Part shown: positions 22,905-34,119 of the stretch, piece by piece
Layout: each line of letters opens with the position of its first letter
Position numbering within the stretch: the stretch's first letter is position 1
NCBI RefSeq assembly: GCF_027943255.1
Contig: NC_072895.1
Coordinates: 79,114,001-79,178,000 of the forward strand
Direction of reading: 5' to 3'
Length of the DNA: 64,000 nucleotides
DNA from: Anastrepha obliqua
Taxonomy: Eukaryota; Arthropoda; Insecta; Diptera; Tephritidae
The notes under the pieces: generated by a model
What the model saw: the letters and a program-made list of their open reading frames with translations, nothing else
The model's database searches: none
Told to the model about the DNA's origin: nothing
Translations under genes and position numbers: made by a program

Positions 22905-23935
22905 TAAAGTAGAACCGACTCCCGTTTTCAAACATCACCTTCGATAATAGATAACAGTAAAAGTTCCAAGCTTTTGCAAGTACTTTTTAAAGAAAAACTT
23001 TCATTCGCTACTAAGCGCCTATTGGAATCTCATCAGCATGGCTTTGTTTGTGGTCGGTCAACTATTACTTATTTAGCAGGATTTTCTAAATACTGTGTCC
23101 CATTTTTCAGTAGTGGGTTTCAGGTAGACAGCATCAACATTGACTTCTCAAAAGCTTTCTCAAAGTTTCTCATTCTATTTGCACTCGGCTTCTTCATCCT
23201 GGTTGAAACATTGTCTCTATAACACAATCTTATTTGTTGAAATCGAAACTCACAAATCTAATAAATTCATTGCATTGCACTTGGCAGTGGCCTGGAGTTT
23301 TTTTTACTTGTTTTTTTTATATTTTAAATGGCATTAACAACTGTTCTTTGCGGATGATCTTAAACTATTTCACAGACTTACCTATGCAGCCAACACACGT
23401 TCAGTCGGAGAAATAATTTATCTTTAAATATTAATACATGTTTTCATATACCTCATTCATAAAATTTATAATGTTATAAGCCACCAGTTCACCTCAGTTC
23501 AAGATTTGGTCGATATGGGTGTTGTGTTTGACTCTGAGTTCACTATTGTTAATCGTATTTGTTATATTAATTCAGTATTTATGTGAAGATATCCGAAATA
23601 TTTAATGAATCTCAATAATACCCTTGGATCCTTCAGACCCTGAGTTCGATAATATGAAAACGTAAACTTATTCGTTTCGTTTATCAATGGCTTTAATTTG
23701 CAGAACCTTTAACTGCTTGTAATGCTCGTTGTTAGTTTAACAAAGTGAAAGCGATTGGAAATAGAAGAACTTATGTTTGTCTACGATTTACTCTGTGGTT
23801 ATATTGATAGACCCGATTTACTTAAACAGATATGTATCAATGTGCCCAACAAAGTCTTGCCTTTTCTACCTCCTTTCTATCTATTAAAGCAAACTATTTT
23901 TCTCTTGCTCCGATCTGTAAAATCTCAAAACTAAC
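22905..23935 (+). mobile_element. jockey-type non-LTR RT relic
   Basis: RT motifs are readable in order over shifted frames: KLSFATKRLLESHQHGFV with GRSTIT (about 22999-23070), VDSINIDFSKAF (about 23128-23163, motif A with the catalytic Asp), and FADDLKLF (about 23342, the FADD box). A later block contains VQDLVDMGVVFDSEF (about 23498), and the frame decays to about 23930. There is no RNase H, as expected for the jockey clade. Several frameshifts and a loss between motif A and FADD make it inactive. It closely parallels the jockey relic at 41.3-45.8 kb. Confidence 0.85.
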
Positions 23936-25485
23936 TAACTAATATTAAGTTTTGAACTCATTGATCGCTATTTACATATATAAATATGTAAGTTATTTAA
24001 TAATTTTGTTTATAGTTTAATTTATATTACTCTCATTCTCGAAAGGAGATATAAGGCAGCCACTCGCTTTCATCGAGAATGAACTGGATTTCGAATTCAC
24101 AACGATGGTAAAATACATTGGATAACGAAGCAGGGATTTGAAAATGAAATTCGTTTTTCAATCATTTTCGAATTCTTTACCAAGCCTAATGTTTATTGGG
24201 TAACGTAATGTATTTATTTATTTCTGGACCGTGATTGTGAGGCAAAAATAAAATTTTGTTTTGACTTGTGCATCGAATGCAGAAAGTGTAGAATATCTTT
24301 ACTTGATGACTGATGTCCTATCGTCTTTAGAAATTTAATACTAACTGTGCACGTTAGCCCATATGCGTATACATATTTGGGCAAACAGAGTATTTTATGG
24401 TTCGTACAGTAGAAAGAGAGTCCGAAAGTTTGCTTAGGTGTTTCTTCTATGTATATCGGCAAATCTACACCAGTTGTTTCAAGATAATTAACTATAGCTA
24501 CTAAATAACTAGACTGGCACTGCCACAGAAAAATTAGTAATTAGCGTGAAACTTTCCTCTTTTTCGAATCCAGCTACTTACTATATAGCTTCTAACACGA
24601 GTGAGTATATCCATAGCCTGCGTTCGCTTATGTATAGCGGCTTTTTTGTCTCACCGCCTTATCCACTAGATCTAACGCGAGCTGTGCAGTGAAAAACGAA
24701 GAGAGCGGAAAGTGTCCTGAGGTCGATAGAAGAAGACTGTTTCGAAAAATTTAAGACTTCGGTGCAATGTTGGAAGGATAGAAAAGTGCTGTAATGTGGT
24801 AGCCTCTCGTCATGAGATGTCAAATCACTGAGTGAGTTTTGGGGAAACATTGTTTTTATGAAAAACATTTCGTAGCATAACTGCATCTGCATTGTCTTTC
24901 GAGCGACGACAGCTATTAGGGAAAAGATTGTATGCCATTTTGATGTTTTATGTCCACAAGGAAACCAACCACTTCGTATGTTAGTTACCCAAAAACTTCA
25001 ATTTCTAAGGCGTCTAATATATATAATTTATATTTAATAATGAATTATATGTGATATAATACAAAAATTTATAATCAACTTTCCAACCTAATTAATGAAC
25101 AAATACAAATGGAAAATAATAAAACGGAGGTAAAAAACAATCAAAATGACGTTGTTATGCGAAAAAAAAGAAAGTATCAAAAAATTGCTATTTGAAAAAT
25201 ATAATTGTTCCGAAGATGAATTTTTAAAATATTTAGCTGCACATTCTTACCTAATAACGTCATGGAAGTAAATAATAATATAAGCAATATAGAATGGTTG
25301 TAAAAAATAATCTTGAAATCTTGCATAGTATTTTATCGAATCTCCAATATTCTTTCAAGTTTTGTTCCAAGAAATTGCCTAAGCAGAATAAACTCCCGGT
25401 TTAATTCAAGATTATGCCACTGAAAAATGCGAAGAATAAAGATTACAAAAAATACAAGCAATCAAATTTAGATTTCGCATTAACA
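23936..25485. other. 1.5 kb non-coding stretch
   Basis: AT-rich with no supported gene. A weak SINE-like trace (CGACGACAGCTATTAGGGAA) lies near 24905 on the minus strand. Confidence 0.45.
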
Positions 25486-25665
25486 CTTTATTCTGATTTA
25501 TTGAAAAAAGTAGTCAAAAATTGGACCGACCATATAACTCGTAGCCGCGTTGGACATATGCCGGATATCATATTCAAAAAATAAATGCTATGAAATTATC
25601 CACCAGATTATAAAAATATAAATAAAAAAATCATTCCAACAAGCTCTATGTTTTACTATGTATAC
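25486..25665 (+). mobile_element. DD41D Tc1/mariner-type transposon, 3' end fragment
   Basis: The frame reads LKKVVKNWTDHITRSRVGHM then PDIIFKK and stop, followed by AATGCTATGAAATTATCCAC. The same C-terminus and 3' flank occur, on the minus strand, in the element at 29523-30063 (VVKSWTDRMGYVTRSRR, then ATGAAATTATCCACCAGATT). Only the terminal 180 bp or so are present. Confidence 0.65.
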
Positions 25666-25836
25666 GGCCCTCGAGTAGCCAAAAAGCGAAGATTCTGCGA
25701 GTCAAGTTTTTGAGTCAGATACATTCAAAAAGGCTGTTGTAACCACAACTGTTCTGGAACTGCAATCAGCTTTAAGATATTTTTTCAACTGTTGTCATAC
25801 CTGTGCGTACATACTTTGGGCATACCAATAGATATA

Positions 25837-27031
25837 CGAGGTGTGTTCAAAAAGTATTGCGAATTTTGAATTCGTCGGCCATTTGAATTCGAAGTTCGGC
25901 CATTTTGAATGTTCAGTTAATTGTTGACAGCTGCTTTGCTTGCTCGTCTTCGATGTTTACCTATTCAAAAAAATAGATCAAAGAACCTGTATCAATTTTT
26001 GTGTGAAAAACGAAATTAGGTGCGCGGATGCATTCCGAATGTTGACTGTGTCATACGGAGAAGCTACTTTGGACCAAAGCAATGTTTATCGGTGGTACAA
26101 AATGTTCTTAGAAGGCCGAGAAGATATGAACGACGAAAAGCGTGCCGGACGCCCAAGCACTTCAACAACAACAACGAAAAAATTAATGAAGTGAAGAAAA
26201 TGGTATTGGCCAATCGTCGAATCACCATTAGAGAAGTTGCTGATGACCTAGACACATCGATTAGCTCCAGGCATTCGATTTTTTTTAATGATATGCCCAT
26301 GAGACGGGTCGCCGCAAAATTCATACCGAAACTGCACAATTTCGACCAAAAGCAGCATCGCATGAGCATTGCTAATAAGATGTTGGACTCTGTCCGCGAC
26401 GACCCAAATATGCTCCAGAAGGTCTTAACTGGTGACGTGGGTTTATGGTGATGACGTGGAAACCAAAGCTCAGTTATCTCAATGGAAGCTGCCGCACGAA
26501 CCAAGACCAAAAAAGCGCGCCAAGTTAGGTCGAATGTAAAAGTTTTGCTTACCGTTTTCTTTGATTGCAGAGGCTTTGTACATCATGAGTTCTTGGCACA
26601 GGGTAAAACGATCAATAAGGAATAATACCTGCAAGTTAAACGCCCGGATTTTTGGAAGAACAGAAATTGGCTCTTGCATCACGATAACGCCCCTGCTCAC
26701 ACATTTTTGCTTGTGCGCGATTTTTTGGCCAAAAACAACACAGCCACCGTATTGCCCAGATCTGGCCACCTGTGACTTTTTCTTGTTCCCGAAACTGAAG
26801 AGACCCATGAAAGGACGAGGCTAAGCTACGATTGACGAGATGAAGTCGGCATCGAAGGAGGAGTTGAACAAGATAAAAAAGAAAATATTTTTGAAGTGCT
26901 TCGAAGATTGGAAAAAACGTTGGCACAAGTGCATAATATCTCATGGGGACTACTTTGAAAGGGACAAAATAGATATTAATGAATAAATAAATAAAACGGA
27001 AAATTCGCGATACTTTTTGAACGCATCTATG
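25837..27031 (+). mobile_element. mariner transposon (DD34D), near full length, decayed
   Basis: A 1,195-bp element with inverted ends sharing GTTCAAAAAGTAT(T/C)GCGAATTTT and flanked by TA (25835-25836, 27032-27033). The transposase reading starts near 25953 and crosses several frames. It shows a first HTH (CADAFRMLTVSYGEATLDQS), GRPSTSTT linker, second HTH (RRITIREVADDLDTSIS), a damaged first catalytic block (TGDVGLW), HHDNAPAH with the second Asp (about 26678) and YCPDLATCDFFLFPKLK with the third (about 26740-26790). At least five frameshifts and a small deletion before the second Asp make it non-functional. It could still have supplied ends to shorter relatives. Confidence 0.9.
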
Positions 27032-27033
27032 TA

Positions 27034-29147
27034 CATACCTATAAGCTTATAAGTTTCCGATGTTCTATATTACTTGCCAAATTTGCCAAATATTTTTGTA
27101 GCTTCAATTTTGCAGAAATTATTCATGTCGAAAATCTCTAGAAATTGTTCATTCTCACGTAAATATTATATTATAAGCACTTATGGACTCACGAGTATAC
27201 ATGTGTGTGACATGTATGTGTGTCTACAATTTCTAATCATGTTCAGAGTTCGCTTACATGTCGTCTTCTCATTTTACGGTTCAGTTGATACGAAGGAGCG
27301 TCTATCACACACGATTCCGCTATACTCGTATTTGCCACCTTCAGAGACGTTTTGTTTTATTTTTATTTTTGAACAGCTATCATTTTCTTGGGCGTTGTTG
27401 CATAAGGGATTTCCTGGAATTTCAACGTGCACATTCAGCAGTTCTTTGCCTTCGTTGCCCAGTTTTGTCTCGCATTTTTTCCAACACAATGATTACATTG
27501 CAGGTGAATTTTTGAGCACATAAACACGTGCACATGCATACATTGCAAAAGTGTTCAAAAATACATGAAGACACTACATTTGGCCCACGTATATTGAGAA
27601 CTTCTGTGCAAATGTGTGTATGTATATATGTCTATGTATATGGCTTTTAATGTATGTAGATGGGTTGGCGAAATATTTTAGGCTGTTTTTTCACCTACTT
27701 TTGTGCACCCATCCGCACGGCTTTTTTGTTTTGTGTTTGTTGCGGTTGCTCTGAATTATAGTGATTTCGTTATTATTGTTAGCGCTTTCCTAACTTGGCC
27801 ATCAGCAGCGCGTCAATGCCCGGCCACTGTCATTTTCCGACTACCCCAATTTGTTTGGTTGTGGCACAAGTCAAAATTCAGGTCCGTCATTGCTGGTGTC
27901 AATTACAATTTTCATTTTGGAAGATTCAAAAAACCCCAAATAGTCATCTGCTGCACAACTATTTGCCTGTATATGACATGTATGCGCAAATGTGTATGAA
28001 TGAATATGGAAGTGTGTTTGTGACAAAGTGTGCGTATTGCGGATTTTGCTGATGATGCGGTCACGCATTGATTATGCCACTGCGAGGTGGAGCAAGGGGG
28101 AAATGGCAAAATTTCAACGGAAACCAATCAATCCAAGTGGTTTCCATTTGGTCAAAAGTGATTGCATTTGTTGATGACATTTCGAACATTGCCCATTCGG
28201 CATGTCGGCAAAGCAAATACACTCACATATGTGTGTGTTATATTGCATGCCTGCCCATGTGCCGATACATTAAAAGGCATGAAAATTGCAATGCGAAAAT
28301 CATTCCCCATCAACATTATTTTCTCGACTTTTTAAATTGTGTTTGCTGAAATATACATAACACCAATCGGACACAGTTAGTGGTTGGGCTAAGGGTATGC
28401 CTATTTACTCTGAATTGCACCTACTATTGCAGGTCAAGTAATAAAAAAACGTATACTACCACAACAATATTCGGCGGCGGATTAAATAAGCCCCACATTT
28501 CAATTTTTAATTTTAGTTTTTTAATGAAGAGAAAGGTCAAATAGAATTATTATCGCTTTGTGCTGAAGTCCTTATCTGAGTGCAACCAATAATTTAAATA
28601 TATATTTGTAGGGATCCCACTAATATGCATTGCCTCATTTTGAGACAACTAGGAATGGAAGATTATTTTCATGAGAACCCTTGTTATACCCAAATCAAAG
28701 TAATGAGCAATAAAATAAGAGTAGAAATAAATTTTTAATCAGGAAAGTTGATAGTTGTATCCCTTATGATGACATATTGGTTACTAAATTCATCAAAATT
28801 ATATTATTCATTCATAAATGAAGGTTTTCTGTAACTAGCAAATCCATGCCTTGCGATCCAAGTATTTTGAGAATGGTCTTAGGTTTTTCTGATATAAGAT
28901 TGTTTTGTGGTTTATTTACAGTCTTGAGTATAATAAAACGTAAGCTGAAAAAATTAAAAAAAAAGTCAGTAACTTTCAGATTTATTCAGTGTTGAAATTT
29001 CTTTAAGATGTTCATATCTTGTTTATGATTATTTTGAAATAAATTTTTGTTTTGGAAATCGTATGAACCAATTTTCGAAGCCCTTTTTACACGAACGTCA
29101 TCAGCACCACGTTTAAGTTAAAATATTTTTCAATATATTGGAAAACA
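27034..29147. other. 2.1 kb non-coding stretch
   Basis: The block 27690-28340 is less AT-rich and looks like ordinary fly intergenic or intronic DNA. The frames open here on both strands overlap each other and lack motifs, so no gene is called. Confidence 0.45.
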
Positions 29148-29462
29148 GCGGAAATCATTATGTTTAAACAGCAAAGCAAAGCCGCCCACGACGTGGCATC
29201 ATACAAACCTATCTCACTTCTCCCAATACTATCGAAAATGGTGGAAAAATTGTTGATCAAACGGATTGATATAATAACTGAAAATTAAAAAAATTATACC
29301 GACGCACCAATTTGGATTCCACACGAAACATTCGACTATTGATCTAGATAGTTCGAATAATTGAAAACGCTTTAGAAGAAAGAAAAACTTGCCCCGCCGT
29401 ATTCCTTGCTATCTCCAAGGCGTTCGACAAAGTATGTTACTATGGGCTACTGAAGAAAATGA
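29148..29462 (+). mobile_element. jockey-type RT fragment (second family)
   Basis: Readable residues are HDVASYKPISLLPILSKMVE, then KLLIKRID, and after frameshifts a motif-A-like FL-ISKAFDKV segment (about 29400-29432). The SYRPISLLP...KxxEKLLxKR block is the N-terminal RT signature of jockey-clade LINEs. It differs from the relic at 22.9 kb (ATKRLLESHQHGF), so it is a separate family. Only about 315 bp remain. Confidence 0.75.
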
Positions 29463-29522
29463 CATCTTAATTTTAACCATTTCCTTATATCATTTTTCTT
29501 GAAAAAAAACGAAGGTTTTCTA

Positions 29523-30063
29523 TTGGGTGTTTTTTAAGAGCTTGATAATTGAAAATGATCATATGAAACAGAAATATTGTGGGAATGGATTTTTTATTCC
29601 AATCTGGTGGATAATTTCATGGCATTTACTTTTTGAATATGATATCCGGCGGCTACGAGTTACATAGCCCATTCGATCAGTCCAACTTTTGACTACTCTT
29701 TCCAATAAATCTGGCCGAAAGGCGTCAATGGCGGCTTGAATATTGTAATAAATCTATTGTTGAGCGTGCCGTATGGTAAGTTGCGCCGTCTTGTTGGAGC
29801 CAAATATCGTCGATATTTAGCTGATAATCTTGAAATAAGTAAGGATCGCTGATATTGCCAGTGCTCTATGCGCTTCGCGAACAGATTTTTCTTTTTTTTT
29901 TCAAATAAAAATTTCAGAATTTGGAAACGTTGTTCTGGCGTTAAACGATTCATGATAGCTCGCCAAGCCTTACGGAACAGAAGTGTCCACACATTTGCCA
30001 TTCTCAGCTGTCAAACCATAATTATCGATATCGATAGTTCTCATGCAGCTAAAAATCAACCGA
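29523..30063 (-). mobile_element. Tc1/mariner (DD41D-like) deletion derivative
   Basis: A 541-bp unit with related ends (TTGGGTGTTTTTTAAGAGCT on the left; TCGGTTGATTTTTAGCTGCA as complement of the right) and TA on both sides (29521-29522, 30064-30065). On the minus strand an N-terminal piece (MNRLTPEQRFQILKFLFE) is followed, after a deletion, by DDIWLQQDGATYHTARSTID with the second catalytic Asp. The C-terminus follows (AIDAFRPDLLERVVKSWTDR). The first and third catalytic segments are lost. MNRLT.EQR and LQQDGATYHTAR are shared with the rosa-like copies at 58 and 62 kb, at family rather than copy level. Confidence 0.75.
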
Positions 30064-30065
30064 TA

Positions 30066-30473
30066 TATTAAAGCAAAAACGCACACTTCGAGTGTGAAAT
30101 CAGCTCCTATCCTCAGGCCTACTTCATTTTTCAGCGCGATGATGTGCGTGTTACGAGTATTGAGAGCACTCGTGAGTTAAAAATATTGGATATGAAACAA
30201 ATTTTTACTGAAATTTCACTTGAGAAATAAAGAGGTGGAAAGTTATTCCAACAGAATTGTTACGGAAAAAAATTAGAGACACAATCTTATTCTCCTCTGA
30301 GCTGTCTATACGCGCATATTGAAAAAATCACTGTTCGCCGATATACTATAAGCTTAGATATAAACCATTTGCTCCATTTGCTCAGAATTCTATAGCTCAG
30401 GTAAGATGACCTCATGTTTAGTGCAGCAGAGCCTTAAAGTATTCCCCTTAGCTCGCCATTTTCTAAATTATAT
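30066..30473. other. Non-coding stretch, nothing recognised
   Basis: No gene or repeat supported. Confidence 0.45.
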
Positions 30474-30772
30474 CTGGGTTGGTGCGTGATTACCATTCGG
30501 AATTCACAGAGAGGTCGTTAGTTCGAATCTCGGTGAAAGCAAAATTAATAAAAACATTTTTCTAATAGCGGTCGCCCCTCGGCAGGCAATAGCAAACCTC
30601 CGAGTGTATTTCTGCCATGAAAAAGCTCCTCATAAAGGTATCTGCCGTTCGGAGTCGGCTTGAAACTGTAGGTCCCTCCATTTGTGGATCAACATCAAGA
30701 CGCACACCACAAATAGGAGGAGGAGCTCGGCCAAACACCTAACAGAAGTGTACGCGCCAATTATTTATTTAT
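30474..30772 (+). mobile_element. tRNA-derived SINE, slightly 5' truncated
   Basis: Begins within the A-box region (GGGTTGGTGCGTGATTACCA), has the B box (AGTTCGAATCTC) and complete body. The second tail type is present: ACACCTAACAGAAGTGTACG followed by CGCCAATTATTTATTTATTT. Confidence 0.85.
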
Positions 30773-32739
30773 TTTTTTTTTAAGGAAACCAAACAGGCAA
30801 TGCCAGGAAATCTTATCAAAAAATGAGCCCGATAGTTACAATTTTGAGGTGATTACAAACAGGCTTTAAGATATAAATAATGTTCAGTCTTTAAATCATG
30901 TTTGGCTGGGTCACACAACTAATTAAGCGCTTTAAGTGGATATTAGGGAGACTTAAGGGGTTATGTGCGCTGAATGTACAAACTTTTCGGTGGCATACCA
31001 TAGTCAAGGCCATAGTTTGTCAATGTGGAACGGAAAGAAAAGCCTATAGGGCCTATAACTAGGCTTCAGTTTTTTTTTCTTATGAATGGTGTTTGTGAAA
31101 GAACTTTCATGCTAATTGTTAATTTATATTTTTGTACACCATAATTTTTTATTTGACCATAATTCTTTCGTGAATTGTAAAACCTGATTTAAGCTGTTTC
31201 TACTGTAAGAGGAATTAGCTTAAAAATAATCTAAATTTATACACACACTTATATATATCTGAGTATGTAGAATGCTGTCATTGGAAAGAGATCCACATAT
31301 AAAAAGCTTTATTGCAAAACGGGTTATAATAATTCTTTTAAAAAGCAACATACCCTTAAGTACACTTCTCTCTCAATCTATCACTTTGAGCAGCATTTCC
31401 AAACATGTTAATTATGCCTCCACGTCAATTCGGATTTGCATTGTCAGAACGCCCTTTGCCAAACACGTACCAAATGTGGTTTGAAAATTAAACAGCGGCC
31501 AACATGAAATTCGGCTGCTTGATTGTTAACCGTTAAGCTTCGTAATTTAACACCAGCATCTATAATTTGTGTGCCGTTTTGATAGAAGTTTTTCACAGCC
31601 TAAGAAAAAGTTAAACTAATTTTTTGAGAGCTCTTTCTTTTTTGTTCTCTTAAAGCCAGGCAATTTGACTCCACCGAGCATGGATGTAATTGGATGGTAA
31701 AGAGCTATTATCATCTCATTGAACATTAAAAACATCTACAGCATTAATCACACTGAAGTTTCATGCACTAGCGGTAGTTGTTAGTGTTTCTTCACCTTTC
31801 GTATGCGTATCGGCCTGCGCTAAAGATAATTATATATGCATACATACACACAGACACACAGATACATGAATTTATTCATATTAGACTGGTCAAAGCAGAA
31901 GACTTGTTTTTGGTTCGCCACTTATTACCTGAAGGGTGAAGAAGTAAGTATCACAAAAAGCTTCAAAAGGGCTCATACATATATTTTGAAGAAAACAAGA
32001 TCAGTGGCGCTTACACTTATAAACTTTCTTATGCATGAAAACCACCTTTGTTCCTCAAAGCCCACAAAAGTGAAATGTTGTGTGCCAAAGCTTTGAATCA
32101 CATCACATAGGATTTTATGAAAATTACTGTGTCACATATATATATTTATCGATCTACCAGCTGATAATTTTGCAACAAAAAAGTGAAACTGTTCGGTTAT
32201 GAACAAAATGAGGAAAGTGTAAGTTTACTTATATGAATTCTTGATTTTTTAAGAAACAATAAGTCTGTACAAAACAAATCCTAGCTCAAAACAAAACAGC
32301 ATATTACCTAATAAAAATAGAAACATGAACGTCAAATTATTGCCGAAATATAATTTTTTATATTCAGAAAAAAATGTTTTATTGTTCTAGGCTAGTTTAA
32401 CCCTTTCGCCACGGCTTTCGAATAGGGGAGTTTTTATATAAATTTTAACAGGTTAATATGGGACCAAATATGGGACCAAATATGGGAATATATTTCAGCT
32501 GAAACAGGGCGTAGAGTGGGGCCCATAGTACACATAACACATGAGCTGAAAAATTCCTGGGCCTAACACATAGATAGTGCTAGTTTTATTTTGTTCACCT
32601 GTTTTTCAGTTAGTACTAACCTTAAAATGAGAGCTGTTAAATTTTCAAAATATTTTATTCATTGGTTCATGAGTTATTGTGGTAAGAGTGACGCTACTAT
32701 TGTTACTTTCAAAACAATGGGTCAAAAATAATTAATTTA
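30773..32739. other. 2 kb non-coding stretch
   Basis: No recognised gene. A short tandem (ATATGGGACCAA-type, two and a half units) lies at 32456-32486, and CATA/CACA repeats occur at 31835-31865. Confidence 0.45.
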
Positions 32740-33020
32740 ATTCCTCATTGTTGCCCAAATACAAGAACATGTTCGTGTTTCTGAGCAGTGTTTGAATAGC
32801 ATGAACAGAATTTCGAATTGCTCCCACATCCAACGTATTCTCCAGATTTGGCTAACAGGGACTAAATCTAAAAATAATACTGGTCGGTAAGAAATTTCGC
32901 TCGAATGAAGATGTTATCCCTGAAACTGACGCCTACAAAAGTACATCAATACCACTTAGAGCGGTGCTGGAATGATTGTGTTGTTATTGATGAAAATTAC
33001 GTTGTGAAAAAGCTAATTTT
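32740..33020 (+). mobile_element. mariner transposase C-terminal relic
   Basis: The frame near 32815 reads ELLPHPTYSPDLANRD, the mariner block holding the third catalytic Asp. After frameshifts the tail continues as NFARMKM/KFRSNED-like and CWNDCVVIDENYVVKK (about 32962-33009), the typical mariner C-terminus. No TIRs were identified and the 5' two-thirds are absent. Confidence 0.75.
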
Positions 33021-33049
33021 GAAAAAAAACGTATTTTGCTTGTTAGGGC

Positions 33050-33091
33050 CGGCACTATGGAATAGTAATCACGCACCAACCCACTCGGCTA
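33050..33091 (-). mobile_element. SINE head fragment (older copy)
   Basis: Minus-strand head only: sense-strand ATAGCCGAGTGGGTTGGTGC and GTGATTACTATTCC. A younger SINE copy is inserted a few bases away. Confidence 0.6.
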
Positions 33092-33106
33092 TGGCGACCA
33101 TATGTA
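33092..33106. repeat. Target-site duplication (left) of the SINE
   Basis: TGGCGACCATATGTA, identical to 33438-33452. Confidence 0.9.
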
Positions 33107-33437
33107 AAAAATAAAAAAAAAATAATAAATAATTGGCGCGTACACTTCTGTTAGGTGTTTGGCCGAGCTCCTCCTCCTATTTGTGGTGTGCGTCTTGGTG
33201 TTGTTCCACAAATGGAGGGACCTACAGTTTCAAGCCGACTCCGAACGGCAGATATTTTTATGAGGAGCTTTTTCATGGCAGAAATACACTCGGAGGTTTG
33301 CCATTGCCTGCCGAGGGGCGACCGCTATTAGAAAAATGTTTTTATTAATTTTACTTTCACCGAGATTCGAACCAACGACCTCTCAGTGAATTCCGAATGG
33401 TGATCACGCACCAACCCATTCGGCTACGGCGGCCGCC
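33107..33437 (-). mobile_element. tRNA-derived SINE with perfect 15-bp target duplication
   Basis: A complete minus-strand copy: tail (ATAATAAATAATTGGCGCG on plus), second-type hairpin (ACACTTCTGTTAGGTGT on plus), body, B box and head ending CGGCGGCCGCC. TGGCGACCATATGTA is present on both sides (33092-33106 and 33438-33452). This fixes the element's boundaries and shows insertion by target-primed reverse transcription. It sits beside the head of an older SINE. Few substitutions against the other copies suggest a recent insertion. Confidence 0.92.
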
Positions 33438-33452
33438 TGGCGACCATATGTA
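33438..33452. repeat. Target-site duplication (right) of the SINE
   Basis: TGGCGACCATATGTA, identical to 33092-33106. Confidence 0.9.
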
Positions 33453-33538
33453 CCATCCATATATTTATTTGGTACTCATCTGCACCAGCAGCGCGCATCA
33501 AAATCGAATTTTGGCGTACATTTCTATTATTATTATAT

Positions 33539-33598
33539 ACGGCTGTTACAAATGTGTAATATACATATATAATATACATATACATTTGTAACAGCCGT
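33539..33598. repeat. 60-bp perfect-arm hairpin flanked by TA
   Basis: ACGGCTGTTACAAATGT (33539-33555) and its exact complement (33582-33598) enclose an AT-rich TATACA loop. If the unit is taken from the C after TA it is TA-flanked, as would suit a minimal Tc1/mariner-type MITE. Confidence 0.6.
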
Positions 33599-34119
33599 AA
33601 CGAAAGAGGTCAATCCCATATACTATTTAAAAAACTCCACTTTGCCAGAAATAATAAATAATAATTTTGTGATAGGACCTCAAAGTTGAATAACATTTGT
33701 CTTGTAGTTTGATGGCAATGTCATCAAGAAAAAATAACACGATACCAGACCTAGAAACTTACTTTTCTATGTTATGGACTGGGACATGGCGAGTGGGTGA
33801 GCACTGATACTACAGTTGTGGCTCTCTCCTGATTTAAACAGTTGGTGGTAACAAGCAGATACTACTTTCGACGTGCTGCATCAGGACAGCAACAGATGTT
33901 GAATCTAGGGGCCAAACTGCCTGCTGACAAAATACTTAACGGTAGTACCAGTGGGATTGCAATTCGACGGTAGGAGGTTTAGTTTGGGTAGTACTATAGT
34001 ACTTTAAGATCCAACTGTAAATGCCGAAGATATAAGGAAAAATGTAAATGCCAACTCGTACGTTCGGCCAACAAAAATTGTGTTGCGTTATTTTTCTGTA
34101 CGGTCTATTGTGCATAAAT
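33599..34119. other. Non-coding stretch, nothing recognised
   Basis: No gene or repeat supported. Confidence 0.45.

Noticed and set aside
24890..24970. Minus-strand SINE remnant
   Set aside because: A few matching words (GACGACAGCTATTAGGGAA) but no continuous alignment.
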